A stretch of 64,000 nucleotides of DNA, from the NCBI GenBank assembly GCA_951213105.1, contig OX578146.1, forward strand, positions 49,755,275 through 49,819,274. Direction: 5' to 3'. The notes beneath the pieces were generated by a model. That model made no database searches, was not told the DNA's origin, and saw only the letters and a list, made by a program, of their open reading frames with translations. The DNA is from Amaurobius ferox. Its lineage: Eukaryota; Arthropoda; Arachnida; Araneae; Amaurobiidae. Below are positions 23,331 through 36,556 of this stretch, one piece after another. Within the stretch, counting starts at the first letter, position 1, and each line of letters opens with the position of its first letter. The position numbers and the translations under genes were made by a program.

Positions 23331-24689
23331 CTTAGATTTAAAAATGACAAAAGCGTTAAACACACAGATAAATTTTGGTTTTATTTTGACAGGCCGATCA
23401 AATCGTATTTGCCATTTTCGGCTTAGATGATGACTGATATAGATCAAGCATCGAATTCAAGAGGGGGGGGATTGGAGGGTTCACTAAGGATTCTCATTTC
23501 TACTTTTGGCGATGTTACATCCGGGTTTATAGAAAATACGTATGACTGTACGAAATAAATAGACAACAGTAAAATGCTTAATAGTTCCATCTTAGGTAAT
23601 GTTTAATAGTTCTTAAAATACTTAATAGTTCCATCAAAAATGGGGTGTACATACTATTTGTCATCATATGAAGGCTCCTTCATAAATTTATTGTTTAGTA
23701 TATTGAAAGGCAAATGAACATGTGGGGGGCAGCTCTTACGTCACTCTCTGTTATGAATGGCACCCCCGATTATACCTTCGTGCCTGAATAATTCTTTTGG
23801 CTCAGCGGTCATACTACGTGTCTACCATACTCTTGATTCCAAATTCGAACCACTCCCCCAACAAGGGGATCCTGCTCTTCTCCTCCCCGCAAACTCATAA
23901 AATTAAAACATGGGGGGGGGGGGGCGTAAACGCACATTTGTTATTCAAAACGCATCTTTCCCATGAGTGACTTGATTTCCAAAGAATTTAGAAGAGAACA
24001 AACACTTAAGATCAAAATTTGAAACCTTATACTTTTAAAATCACGTTCCTAGATTTCTGCACATATGTGTGTAAGAAATTTCTTAGACACAAATACTTAA
24101 TTTATCTTACAGTAAACATCATTCTTATCGTGTGAATATGATTTACTTTGCAATTAATCCTACTCTTTCGTCATTGTTTAAAAACACAGAATTTGAAATG
24201 CTCTTCAATCTCTCTTAGAAATCTCGTGCATCTGTCATCGGTGACAGATTGAAACAGTTCCAGCATCTTGAACGCGTTGGTTATCGGTGGAAAAAGGAGT
24301 TATTTATAAATAAAGTGCAAGGATCCGTAATGTAAACAACGGGGCCTCACATTTATTTGTAATTCTTCGACAAAAGTTGGCACAGAGATCGCTCCTCAAC
24401 ATTCTGATAAACATGCTGTTGTTTTTCGGAACATTTGGTCTCAAACAAAGTTACAGGGGGCAAAAGATGGGATAAAACGAACGTCAACATGTTCAGACAT
24501 ATGCCAGAAAATATAAGCATATTGTTTTTGACTAGAGATGGGAGGAATACTATTCGCGAATACTAGAAAGTATTCAAAATTCAAAGAAAGTTTGCTGCGT
24601 ACAAATGAAAATATTTTTGAAAAAGAACAGTCTGTATCCACGCTTGAAGGAACTACTTTTGAAATATTTAATATTATACCACGATTTTT
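23331..24689. other. Unassigned intergenic DNA
   Basis: No gene or complete repeat seen. A run of 13 G lies at 23912-23924. Confidence 0.4.
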
Positions 24690-25290
24690 AACGCTTTCCA
24701 ACATAGTCGTAAAGTGTTTATGACTTTGTTCATTCTGTCTGTCTGTCTGCACGGTAACTGCCCTAAGGATAACTTTACAGTCTTTATGACTTTGTTCATT
24801 CTGTCTGTCTGTCTGCACGATAACTGCCATAAGGATTTCTGTCTGTCTGTCTGCACGGTAACTGCCATAAGGATAACTTTACCAAATTGAAATTTTAATA
24901 TGTTGTTGAGACGGTGTGTGGGACATATGGGAATGAAAATGAATAACATCACCCAATTAGTTTCGGATTTAACCAGGGTTGAAAAAATGAAATACATTGA
25001 ACCCTATGGAACCTAATTTTTCAAGCATTTTTAAGCAAAGTTAAAATTCACAAATTGCTTTGAAAATTTTAGGAAATATTCAAATGATTATGTAAAATGC
25101 GTAAAAATATTTTCAGCAAAACATGTTCGGTAGTTTTTTAAATAAAAATTAAAATAGTAATTACACCCATATAATATGAAGAGATCACGTGACCCACTTC
25201 AAAATAAAATATGGCATCCATCTTTTTTTCCCCAGAGTAAAAATCGTGATTTTTACTTAGATTATCGAGATTGTAAAATGTGCGCCATTT
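24690..25290 (+). mobile_element. Family C element, 3' truncated
   Basis: It starts AACGCTTTCCAACATAGTCG, an imperfect hairpin with AAAGTGTT. The segment TTATGACTTTGTTCATTCTG plus (TCTG)n plus a GATAACTGCC motif is repeated three times (24719-24886). It then follows family C (CACCCAATTAG, ATCACGTGACCCACTTC, AAAATAAAATATGGCATCCA). Confidence 0.75.
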
Positions 25291-25559
25291 TTTTGCTAAA
25301 TCTGAAAGGGTTTTTGATATCCAAAAGAGCTAGCTATCAACAACAGTTATTAAATTGGTAGGTGTCGCATTTAATGATCCCGAGCCATTTAGAACGTGCG
25401 AAGCAAAGGTGGGGATTTCTGGTAATTGATATTGATACTATTAACTAGCTTATAAATATAAAAAAAGAATACGCTTAAATTATATGAAAATTAAAATCGC
25501 CGACCATCAAGCAAAACTAACTAATTACCTAACTAATTGTTCATCATTGGAAATATGGG

Positions 25560-25870
25560 ATGGACCAGGATAGGATAGGACCAGGATAGGACACAATTGG
25601 ACATAACTATGCATAAAAGAATTTATTTATGGCTCAAGGATAACGAATAGATTTTCACGAAACTTTATATATATCCGGCTTTGTTATCAAAATGTCTAGA
25701 ACTAGATAGAATTTTTTTTTTCTAATTCGAGCAAAAACTTCGAAATTTATTTGAAATTTTACATTTTTGTAAAGTGATAGGATAGGACACATGATAGGAT
25801 AGGACCAGGATAGGACACAATTGGACATAACTATGCATAAAAGGATTTATTTATGGCTCAAGGATAACGA
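25560..25870 (+). repeat. GGATAGGACCA repeat pair around a family H core
   Basis: A segment of about 75 bp (AGGATAGGACACAATTGGAC through CTCAAGGATAACGA) occurs at 25564-25637 and again at about 25793-25870. Between them lies a family H-like core (25650-25730). Confidence 0.65.
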
Positions 25871-26180
25871 GACTTAATAGTTTCAATCATTGTTGTGGAA
25901 AAATAGACGCGATACAAGATTTTCTGTTCGTGACGTCATTAGTGGCCCTTGGGGGTAAGTTACCCCCCCCCCCCCTCGGTGGTACATTGCCAAGTATGGT
26001 ATCAATCGAAATATTTTTTCAAACCCTTTAAAATGAAGGATAACACGCTATAGTTTTAATAATTTGGACTCAAGATACCGATTTTTTAAATTTTTTTTTC
26101 TTATAAAATTAAAAAAAAAATGAATTCTGGTATGAGAAAGTCGAGTGGAGACACACTCTAATTAATTTTCATAGTCTGAA
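25870..26180 (+). repeat. Dispersed repeat G, forward copy
   Basis: Inverted relative of 13131-13440. It carries TGACGTCATTAG, a run of 13 C (25963-25975), and AAGTATGGTATCAATCG. Confidence 0.6.
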
Positions 26181-27852
26181 GGACGTGTTGAGATAAGCAA
26201 CGAGACTGTGGCGGAGCATTAGAAATTGCGAGAAATATATTCCCCTAACTTGCAGCATCCGTAAATTGATGAAATAAAAAGTATCTCGTCAGTAGCAGAA
26301 AAGGTCATCTCTATAACTGCGCTTTCGGCCACGAAAAATGTAAAAATACGGTCAAAGTTCCTGTACATGAAAGTTTATTAAATTGAAAGAATCTGCAAAC
26401 TATAAGCTATTATTTATTTCAATCCATATATAATACTATTAAAAATTATTTATAAATTCCTAATAGTGTATTTCTATTTAAAAGCTAATAGTTGACTGTG
26501 AAAAACCATTTAGCTACTCAACATTAATATTAATAAGTAATAATTTCAGTTAATGCTAATATAATCATTAACTAGTAGCGAAACTGCTATTTAATATTTA
26601 AAAAAAATTTAATATTTAAGCGTATGATATTCAGCGCATGACCTACCAGTTGATTTTGACTCCATAATGTCTAAATTGCAGACAACAATATAAAATTATC
26701 TTAAATACTAATTTCTTAATTTATTTTTAAATTTTTAAATATTTTTAAATTAAATATTTAAAAAGAAATGTTGATTATCTGTAAACTACAAATATTCAGC
26801 TAAATTTAATTCTTGCACTATACGGAAAATCGTAATTTATAAAAAAAAAAATTCGAGCAATTTTTCGTTCAAAGTTTGAATGAGATATTAGACGAAATTT
26901 CATGTCACGACTAAGAATTGATTTTTTTTTTTTTTTACTGAGATTGAGCATGGGTGATCATAGAACATTTTCCAGGGAAAGCAAACTGAAGATAAGGCGT
27001 ACAACATCGACTAGATTAATGTTCTCCTTTGTGATCTTCAACGTCCAGGAGGTGCAAGTATTCCCCTTTGCCTCTCCCTACGCGAGTCAATAAGACTGAG
27101 TATACCTCTTGGAGGAGGCAGTCCTTTCTGGCTGTCCTGGGGACTTTTTATACACTGTTCTAATGAAATACTGCAATTAGATCAAATAGAATAATTAACT
27201 TTTTAAATCGTTTAGAGTTATCCCTGAGATCTCTCACATGCTCTTCACAAAGATAACTATTGCTTGACGCGTTTTCACCAGAAGTATTGCCTTTACTGAA
27301 AACATCAAATATTCGTAGATGGTCGGAGCAGCACATTCCATGAAACTCATATCTCACCACTTTTCTTGACTATTCTACATGTTTACTATTTCGTAGCGTT
27401 TCAACGACCCTGGCCTTTCATGAATACTAAAGTGAAAGGTTAAAGTAGCAACTTAGGATAAATCGCTGGCGAATGAGCGCAAAAGATATCGTGTGCAGAA
27501 CAATGACGTCAACCCAGACAGTTGAGCGATTCGCTGATAACCTTTCGCGCTGATCCTGTTTCTAGACACTGGCTGAAAGTCACGTACACAAAAAACCTGG
27601 TAGCAGGACTTTGTACATTATTACTGCATATTTCTCTGGCCATGAGCAAATTCTTTGTATAAATAAGATGTGAAATTTCTCAGATGCCAGATTAGATAGC
27701 GACGAAGGTCAAGATTTATCAATGTTATATCCAAATTTCAAGGTACTCAATTACTATTTGTATACGACAGTTTTATGGTGTTAAAGTGCAGGAATTTATG
27801 CTGCACTTAAATGAAGAGGATATTTGTTTGCATACATTGTATATAGATATTA
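26181..27852. other. Unassigned AT-rich intergenic DNA
   Basis: No coding, RNA or repeat signal that I can support. Short ORFs at 26902-27093 and 27160-27360 (minus) have no known domain. Confidence 0.4.
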
Positions 27853-28265
27853 CATGGGTGGAATATTTTTTTCTATTAAGTACGTTTAGCTAAAGCTTAA
27901 CATTTCGAAAGTTTGCAACAATTAACCCCTTCTCAGGGACTTTTCACGTTGTTTATGTTATAAAATGCAGATTCAAGAAATCTAAAAATCTGTACAGTAA
28001 AAATACTTCTCTTCAGAAATACCTCTGTTATTTGGATACATTGATATAAAAATGGATATTTGCACATATTATTTATAAAAGATATTAAGTGGGTGCCATA
28101 TTTTATTTCTATTAAGTACGTTTAGCGTATGCCTAACGTTTCGAAAGTTTGCAACAATTAACCCTTTCTCTGGGACTTTTCATGTTATTTACTCCTATGT
28201 TGTAAAATGCAGATTCAAGAAATCTAAAAATCTGCAGAGTTAAAATACTTCCCTTCATAAATACT
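27853..28265 (+). repeat. Tandem duplication, about 235-240 bp period
   Basis: TCTATTAAGTACGTTTAGC, CGAAAGTTTGCAACAATTAA and AATGCAGATTCAAGAAATCT recur in the same order, first copy from about 27853, second from about 28090. Function unknown. Confidence 0.75.
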
Positions 28266-28310
28266 TTTCATAGAGTTGTAAAGTAAAAAAAAAAAAATAA
28301 AATAAATAAA

Positions 28311-28320
<10 letters not shown>

Positions 28321-28341
<21 letters not shown>

Positions 28342-28349
28342 TGCATATA

Positions 28350-28387
<38 letters not shown>

Positions 28388-28389
28388 CA

Positions 28390-28433
<44 letters not shown>
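28321..28433. repeat. (TA)n microsatellite
   Basis: About 110 bp of TA with a few interruptions (GCATA, ACATA, GTCTA). Confidence 0.95.
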
Positions 28434-28438
<5 letters not shown>

Positions 28439-28721
28439 TGGAAGTGAACAATTCATGATTTAGGCTCAGAGCCTTGTCCTCGTGTATAGCGTTTGTGCTT
28501 GATTTCGTTTGTTATTCTTTTTTCGATTCCTTACCTTTGTATTTTGATACTTTTCATTGACTTGTTAATTCGATATTTATTTTATTTATTTGTTTTTTAT
28601 TTTTTTCCATTTGCTTGAGGATTTGTTGATTTATACTTTTATTTCGTAAGCCTATTAGATATTTGAATTTTCGTGTTACAGATTCTCACTTTTCCTTCAT
28701 TGGATCTTCAAACCTTTTTTT

Positions 28722-28865
<144 letters not shown>

Positions 28866-29079
28866 TATTCCCCAGAAAGTACCGAGTTTTTTCGGTAATA
28901 AATTTTGAAAAAATTGGGAACTTAAAAGTTTAGAGATGTTGGAATGCACAACACTGTATTATTCGAAAAATTTCTGCGTTTTTTGTTGTAAGGTAAATGT
29001 ATCTATGCTTTATGGAACTTTTTGCCATGGATGAAACTCAAAGAAAAATTAGGTCTAGAAAAACTAGGCAAGAAAAATT

Positions 29080-29740
29080 TGGTCCCATAGGGTTCATTGT
29101 ATTTCATTTTTTCAACGCGGTTTGAACCCTATGGGACTAATTTTTCAAATATTTTTAAGCGAAGTTAAAATACACAAATTGCTTCGAATGTTTTTGAAAT
29201 ATAAAAAAAAAAAATTTCAGCATATGTTTGGCAGTTTTTTAAATAAAAATTAAAATAATAAATTACACCCATATTATATGCAGAGATCACGTGACTCATT
29301 GCAAAATAAAATATGGCATCCATCTTTTTTTCCAGTGTAAAAATTCGTGATTTTTAAAGTTCTTTTAAATATATATTTTGTGTTACATCCGTCCTAAAAC
29401 CGTTTTATGTTTGCGTATTTTCGGTGAATCTATATTCTGTGCAACGCAATTACAATGAATTTGAGTTTAAATTATCATCAAACTTGGATTCGAAAGCCTA
29501 ACTTTAATGGATGCAGAATGTAAACAAGTGATTGTAACATGAGTTATATAAGAATTGCTAAATTTTTTCACGTAAAATTATTTAGCTCTGGAGTCTGGAA
29601 TAAAAGTGATATTATAAATGAATAATTCATTGCTTTTAGATAGCCAGACGATTTTTATTTCGATTACGTCATTTGAATAATGTTTTAATGATGTTCTAAG
29701 TTTTCGCACATATAATAAATTATTGTAGTACTGTGATAAT
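29080..29740 (+). mobile_element. Family C element, partial, forward
   Basis: It joins family C internally (GTATTTCATTTTTTCAACGC, AACCCTATGGGACTAATTTT) and continues through ATCACGTGACTC, AAAATATGGCATCCATC and ATAATAAATTATTGTAGTAC. Confidence 0.65.
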
Positions 29741-29749
29741 TTAAAAAAA

Positions 29750-29812
29750 TCTGATGTGGGCAGCACACGACTTTCCTTATATAATTCAATGAATTTACGA
29801 ATATTACAGTAA
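29750..29812 (-). mobile_element. Isolated family A end between two family C copies
   Basis: TCTGATGTGGGCAGCACACG followed by ACTTTCCTTATATAATTCAA to ACAGTAAAAA. Only the first 63 bp of the element are present. Confidence 0.7.
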
Positions 29813-30225
29813 AAAACAAGAAAGATCAATCATGCATAAGCATTGATTATGAAACACTTTCCAACTGAAATGTAATTTCATTTAAAAATTTCTAAAATGT
29901 GATTCATTCAGTGGTAATATCTTTTACATTATCACAGTACTACAGTAATTTATTATACTTAAATATTTAAAACTGTATCGAAATATAAATCATCTGATTC
30001 TTTATGCAAAATCAATGAATATTTGATTCATATAACTTGTATTCCAGACTCCAGAGCTAAATAATTTTGTGTGAAAAAAATTCAGCAATTCTTATGTAAT
30101 TCATCTTACAATCGCTTGAGATATTTGCATTCTGCATATGTTAAAATTAGGCTTCCTTGAAGAAATAATAAAAGTTTAGGGATCATTTAAAATCACAACT
30201 ATTGTAATTGCATAGGCACGGAATT
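29813..30225 (-). mobile_element. Family C element, partial, reverse
   Basis: It begins with the far end of family C (AAGAAAGATCAATCATGC, GCATTGATTATGAAACACTT) and proceeds inward. With 29080-29740 it forms an inverted pair around the family A end. Confidence 0.65.
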
Positions 30226-30270
30226 TAGATACACAGATAATACACAGATAATATATATGTGTATGTGTAT

Positions 30271-31091
30271 GTACTCAAAGTTTTGGAATCGTGCCGAAGA
30301 TCGGAACTCGAATTTTCAAAGGATCTACACGTTTTGGGACTTCTAGAACACGAAAAAACTACTTTTAGGAAGACGTCTGTGTGTGTAAGTGTGTATCTGT
30401 GTATGTTTCTGTGTGTCTGTGTGGATATTACATCCACTCTAATTGAAAAACTAATGGACCGAATTTCATACAATTTGGTAGGTATGTTTTTTGTGGGAAA
30501 TCCTGATGTTCATTAGATTATAGTACGATTCGTAATAAAAGAATCTGCCTTCTTTGCGAAATGGCCGCAGAAATTGCCTTTATCCACTCTAGCTAAAAAC
30601 TAATGAACCAAATTAACAAAATTTGGAGTATAATATTTCAATAACCTACAAGTGATTTATATACCAAATTTAACAAAATTTTGTATATAAATCATTTGTA
30701 GGTTATTCTACTACGATTCGGGAAAAAGGAACGGGCTATTTTTGCGAAATGGCCAGCAAAAATCGTTATATATAAAAATAAAAGACTACGTGTGCTCAAT
30801 TATATCAATTAAATTCCTATTTTATATGTGATTTTTGACAAAAAAAAGAATAAGACTAACCCCATTACTCTAGGACTAGCCGTTCTTGAGATATTCTAGT
30901 TTTTTCGCGTTTTCGCTACGCCACCTTTGACAATAAGTCCAGCTATCAAATGAGAACCAAATTTAAGTTTAACGTGTAAATTCAATGTCATTTAAAATAC
31001 TTATGTTGTGCAGATAAACTCAAATTATCATTGAATAAATAAAGAGAACGAATATGCGTCTGCAGAGAAAGACATGTGCTGTCCACATCAG
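30271..31091 (+). mobile_element. Family B element, 5' end degraded
   Basis: The hairpin is missing, but GGAATCGTGCCGAAGATCGG, the TGTG block, the ACTAATGGACCGAATTTCAT box and the CCACATCAGA end are present. An internal palindromic duplication of ATTTATATACCAAATTT occurs at about 30655-30705. Confidence 0.75.
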
Positions 31092-31279
31092 AATTTTTAA
31101 CAATATTACACCAATGATTTATAGAAGTGAACGGGGATTATTTTCAGGCCATTTCGAAAAAAATGTATGATCTATATTTAAAGATCCATCAAATTTTTGT
31201 CGAATAAAATGTTCAACAAATTTAAGCTGTGTACCAAATTTTAACTCTCTAGGACGTAGGAAAGTGCATTTAAAATGCC

Positions 31280-31798
31280 ATCAATTAAATTTATCATGAA
31301 GAGTTATATAAAATTTAAAAAAAATGAAAAATTGTTATCTACCAAATTTATTTTAAAATATGAAGCCACTCCCATATGCAAAACGTTTAAACAAATGGAG
31401 AGATATTTATTATATAATATCTCTCTCTTTTCTTTCTGGAAGATATCCCAAAGTCAGAATTTAATTGAATTTGTTTTTTTCCTATATTAAATATTTTTTT
31501 TAATTAAAAAACTACTTAACATATTTTACTGAATTTTTTTTTATATATTCTATGGGGTAATGTGAATATTTCCTAAAAATTTCGAAGCAATTCGTGAATT
31601 TTAAATTTGCTTAAAAAATGTTTGAAAAATTAGGTCCCATAGGGTTCAATGTATTTCATTTTTTCAACCCGGGTTCAATAAAAAACTAATTGGGTGATAT
31701 TATTTATTCATATTCCCATAGGTCCTACAGACCGTCTGAACAACATACTAAAATTTCATTTTGATAAACTCATTTTTACGGCAGTTATCGTGCTAACG

Positions 31799-31832
<34 letters not shown>

Positions 31833-31871
31833 ATGAACAAAGTCATAAACACTTTTCAACTTTGTTGTAAA
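31280..31871 (-). mobile_element. Family C element, partial, reverse
   Basis: From GGGGTAATGTGAATATTTCC, through CCCATAGGGTTCAATGTATT and a (CAGA)n run at 31799-31832, to the hairpin end CTTTGTTGTAAAGTGTTAAA. It abuts a truncated family A copy. Confidence 0.75.
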
Positions 31872-32735
31872 GTGTTAAAAATAGATTATTTTTATAGTAG
31901 ATATTTATATTCTTTCCAAGATATCGAATTTTCGTCAATGAGTCGTCATTTTCATTGATTTAGCGTCATTTTTATCCATTTGGCGAGTTTTTCGTTAATT
32001 TAGCAACATTTAAAAAAGTCGCCCAGCTGACGACATTCGACCAAATTCGTTGTCAAAATCTCGCCAAGCGTTATGGACGAAGAAATAAGTTATTCTTATA
32101 GCAGATAAATGATTATTGGCTTTCAAATACAAAAATATTATTCAAAGTATCTTTTTTCATGAACGGAACGAGCTAGATCCACGAGAATGATGTCACCCAA
32201 TTTATCGCATGGTATTACATATGAAACGTGAACATGTTTCTCAATAAGGAATATTTTTTTTTATTTTACATGACTTTTTGATAATTTTTTTGAAAAATGT
32301 GCAATATCTCAAGAACGGTTCATGTTAGCGTTCTAAAATTTATGTCAATCGTTTTCTAATGAAAAATTACATAAGACATATCTATTTGCGTAACTTTATT
32401 AGCGGTTTTGATTTTTTCAAAATTCCACTCGAAAATTTAGGGGAGGGGGGGGTTCTGAACATTCGATTACGTATAAAAACAACAGGCTTCCAGTGTTTAT
32501 GGATTGTGACTTTTGTACCAAATTTCGATCGAATCGGTCCATTTGTTCGTCAGTTATCGTCTCCACAGACTCACTGACACACACACACACACACATACTT
32601 TTACACACACACACATCACTTCAAAAATGTTTGATTCGTAATCAGGGATGCTTGAAACGTGCTCTTCCGTCGAAAACTCGAATTCGAATTTTCGACCCCG
32701 TCACAATACTTTCCTTATACATTATATAAGGAAAG
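31872..32735 (-). mobile_element. Family A element lacking its CACATCAGA end
   Basis: Enters family A at AGATTATTTTTATAGTAG and continues to the hairpin at 32711-32735 (shortened, TATACATTATATAAGG). Its core is diverged (GCCCAGCTGACGAC). Confidence 0.8.
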
Positions 32736-32748
32736 CAAAAAAAAAAAA

Positions 32749-33688
32749 TCTGATGTGGGCAGCACATGATTTTCCTTATATAATGCAATGAATTTACTAC
32801 TTTTACAGTAAAAAAAAAAAGATTATTTTTATAGTAGTTATTTATATTCTCTGCAAGATATTGGATTTTCGTCAGTGAGTCGTCATTTTCCATGTCGTCA
32901 TCATCAATGAGTCGTCATTGATTTAGCGTCATTTTTATCCATTTTGCAAGTTTTTCGTTAATTTAGCAATATTTTAAAAACCGCCAAGTTGGCGACATTC
33001 CACCAAATTCGTTGCCAAAATCTCGCCAAGCATTATGGAAGGAGATAGTTATTCTTACAGCAGATAAATGATTACTGGCGTTCAAATACAAAAGTATTAC
33101 TCAAAGTATCTTTTTTCATGAATGGAACGAGCTAGATCCACGAGAATGATGTCACCAAATTTATCGCATGATATTACATATGAAAAGTGATCATGCTTCT
33201 CCACAGTTAATATTTTTTTTTTAATTTAGGGGATTTTTTTATAAATTTATTTGAAAAATATGCAATATCTCGAAAACGGTTCATGCTAGCGTTCTAAAGT
33301 TTATGTCAATCGTTTTCTAAGAAAAAATTACATAACAAGTGTCTATTTGCATAACTTTATTAAAGGTTTTGATTTCTTTATGAATTTTTTCAAATTTTCA
33401 CTCGAAAATTTACGGGGGTTCAGAACATTTGATTGTGTTTTAAAACAATAGGCTTTCAGTATTTACGGATTGTAATTTTTGTACCAAATTTCATTCGAAT
33501 CGCTCCATTCGTTCGTGAGTTATCGTCTCCATAGTCTCACTGACACACACACACACAGACATAATCTAAAAAACGTTTCATTCGTGTTCAGGGATGCTTG
33601 AAACATGCTCTCCCTTCGAAAACTCGAAGTCGAATTTTCAACCCCGTTACAATAGTATTCTTATACATTATATGTATATAAGGAAAGT
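32749..33688 (-). mobile_element. Family A element, full length
   Basis: TCTGATGTGGGCAGCACATG through TATAAGGAAAGT, directly following the preceding copy across an A-run, so the two form a head-to-tail pair. Confidence 0.88.
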
Positions 33689-33691
33689 AAT

Positions 33692-34775
33692 AACAGGAAA
33701 GATCATCATGCATAAAGCATTGATTATGAAACACTTTCCAACTGCAATTTAATTTTATTTAAACATCTCCAAAATGCGATACATTCAGCGGTAATATTTT
33801 TAATATTAGCACAATACTATAATAGTTTATTATATTTGAAAACTTAAAACTTCATGGACGAAAATGAACTTTATTCAAATGACGGTCTCTATGAAAAAGT
33901 AGTAAATATTTCATTCATACCCTTTTTTCCATTCCTTTCATTCATCCCATTAGTACAATAATTTATTTTACTAAAAACTTAAAACCATGGAGGTAAAAGT
34001 AATTTAATTCTATGCTTAAAACTTCATCGATAAAGTATGTGTTTCTATGTAAAATCAATGAATGTTTCATTCATATCAGCTATATTTCATACTCTACAGT
34101 TAAATAATTTTGCATTAAAAAAATTCAGCAATTCTTATCCAACTCATCTTACAACTTCATGTGTTTACATTCTCCATAAGTGAAAATTAAGCTTCGTTGT
34201 AGAAATAATCAAAGTTTGATGATCATTTAAGCTCAAATATATACTAATTGCGTTGTTTCAGAATACAGATGCACAGAAATTAAGTAAAAATAAAGCGGTT
34301 TTAGGACAGATACAACACTAAATTTAAATTAAAAGGAACTTTAAAAATCTCGATTTTGATACTAGATGGATTCCATATTTTATTTTAAAGTGGGTCGCGT
34401 GTTCTCTTCAAATGATATGGGTGTAATTGTTATTTGAATTTCTATTTCAAAAACTACCGAATATATTTTGCTGAAATTTTCTTTATATTTTTTATAGGAT
34501 AATTTGAATATTTCTTAAAACTTCCGAAGCAATTTGTAAATTTTAAATTTGTTTAAAAAGTGTTTAAAAAATTAGGTCCCATAGGGTTGAATGTATTTCA
34601 GTTTTTCAACCCGGGTTCAATCTAAAGCTAATTGGATGATATTATTCATTTATAGTCCCATAGGTTCCATTGACCGTCTGAACAATATACTAAAATTTCA
34701 TTTTGATGAGGTCATTTTTGCGGCTGTTGTCGTGCGAATGGACAGCCAGACAGACAGACAGAATATTCCATTTCA
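33692..34775 (-). mobile_element. Family C element, reverse, nearly full length
   Basis: AGGAAAGATCATCATGC at the start, with subterminal AAACACTTTCCAACTGC, internal imperfect duplications of the TTAAAACTTCAT segment, and a GACAGACAGACAGAA microsatellite near the hairpin side, where the hairpin itself is lost. Confidence 0.75.
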
Positions 34776-35095
34776 TTTTGTTTATGAATAATAATATATA
34801 AAATTTATAAGATATAATAAAGAATTTTAAATCTGTTGTTTCACAACCTTTTACTTAACTTGATTATTTGTTCCTGAGTGTAATTCAAATTGTTGACACC
34901 CTTACTAATAAGGTTCCACCAATCACAGCAACATGAATTTTGATATGTCGCCTTTTGTGAACATTTCCTTTGATATATATGACTAAAGTTAGCATATGAT
35001 ATCCTAAAAAAAAAACATGACCTCAATTTCGATTTAGAAAAATTGCCTTTCATCTATTTTAAAAATCGCCCTTCTCCCTTTCTTAATGAAGATAT

Positions 35096-35185
35096 AACAA
35101 GAAAGATCAATCATGAATAAAGAATTGATTATGAAACACTTTCCAATTGAAATGCAATTTTATTTAAACATCTCAGAAATGTGAA
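35096..35185 (-). mobile_element. Family C far end, isolated
   Basis: AACAAGAAAGATCAATCATG through TTAAACATCTCAGAAATG only. Confidence 0.6.
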
Positions 35186-35413
35186 AGATCTAAATTTATT
35201 TTAAATATCTTCTAAATTTTATATATCATTTTTCATAAACAAAGAAGAAAAAATTGCAAAAGAAGTAACAAGACAAAGTAATAAATTTTGGGGCACCGTA
35301 ATCGGTAGTGAAAGTAACCAGAGTGTTATTAATTTCTAATTTGTTTATAAAGCAATTTATTTTATGAAATACATGTCACCGTATGAAATCGGCATGTTAA
35401 TGAAGTCATTTTT

Positions 35414-35588
35414 ACTTTCTCATGCATAGTATTGAGAAAGTATTGTTTTCACAAAAAGAGAAGAAATTTCGAGATTTTGATGTTAATACATGTTTTAAGA
35501 GTTAATACCTCCGGAACACGTTTTGACTATTTTTGAAGTAATGTCCCTCTGTCTGCATGTCTGCCGTCGATTGCTTGTGCTGATATTT
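35414..35588 (+). mobile_element. Family H element, 5' end, truncated by a family A copy
   Basis: Palindrome ACTTTCTCATGC, then AGTATTGAGAAAGTATTG, followed by a short TCTG run. It stops two bases before the family A hairpin. Confidence 0.6.
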
Positions 35589-35590
35589 TT

Positions 35591-35726
35591 ACTTTCCTTA
35601 TATACATAATGTATAAGGAAAGTATTGTGACGGGGTCGAAAATTCGAATTCGAGTTTTCGACGGGAGAGCACGTTTCAAGCATCCCTGATCACGAATCAA
35701 ACATTTTTGAAGTGATGTCTGTGTGT

Positions 35727-35773
<47 letters not shown>

Positions 35774-36551
35774 TATGTGTGTGTGTGTGTCAGTGAGTCT
35801 GTGGAGACGATAACTGACGAACGAATGGACCGATTCGAGCCAAATTTAGTACAAAAATCACAATCCGTAAACACTGGAAGCCTATTGTTTTTATACGTAA
35901 TCGAATGTTCAGAACCCCCCTAAATTTTCGAATGAAATTTTGAAAAAATCGTCAAAAAATCAAAACCGCTAATAAAGTTACGCAAATAGACATTCCTTAT
36001 GTAATTTTTCATTAGAAAACAATTGGCATAAATTTTAGAACGCTAACATGAACCGTTCTCGAGATATTGTGCATTTTTCAAAAAAATTATGAAAAAGTCA
36101 CATAAAAAAAAAATTCCTATTGAGAAACATGTTCACTTTTCATATGTAATACCATGCGATAAATTGAGTGACATCATTCTCGTGGATCTAGCTCGTTCCA
36201 TTCATGAAAAAATATACTTTGAATAATACTTTTGTATTTGAACGCCAATAGTCATTTATCTGCTGTAAGAATAACTTTTTTCTTAGTGCATAACGCTTGG
36301 CGAGATTTTGGCGACGAATTTGGCGGAATGTCGCCAACTTGGCGACTTTTTTGAAATGTTGCCAAATTAATGAAAATCTCGCCAAATGGATAAAAATGAT
36401 GCTAAATCAATGAAAATGACGACAAATTGTCGAAAATTCAATATCTTGGAAAGAATATTAGTATCTACTATAAGAAAAACCTATTTTTTTACTGTAAAAG
36501 TAGTAAATTCATTATATTTTATAAGGAAAGTCATGTGCTGCCCACATCAGA
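35591..36551 (+). mobile_element. Family A element, full length
   Basis: ACTTTCCTTATATACATAAT hairpin start, a long (TG)n block (35718-35795), the GAACCGTTCTCGAGATATTG box, the TCGCCAA-rich core (36298-36345) and the CCCACATCAGA end. It is an antisense match to the many reverse copies. The ORFs are microsatellite-driven. Confidence 0.9.
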
Positions 36552-36556
36552 TTTTT

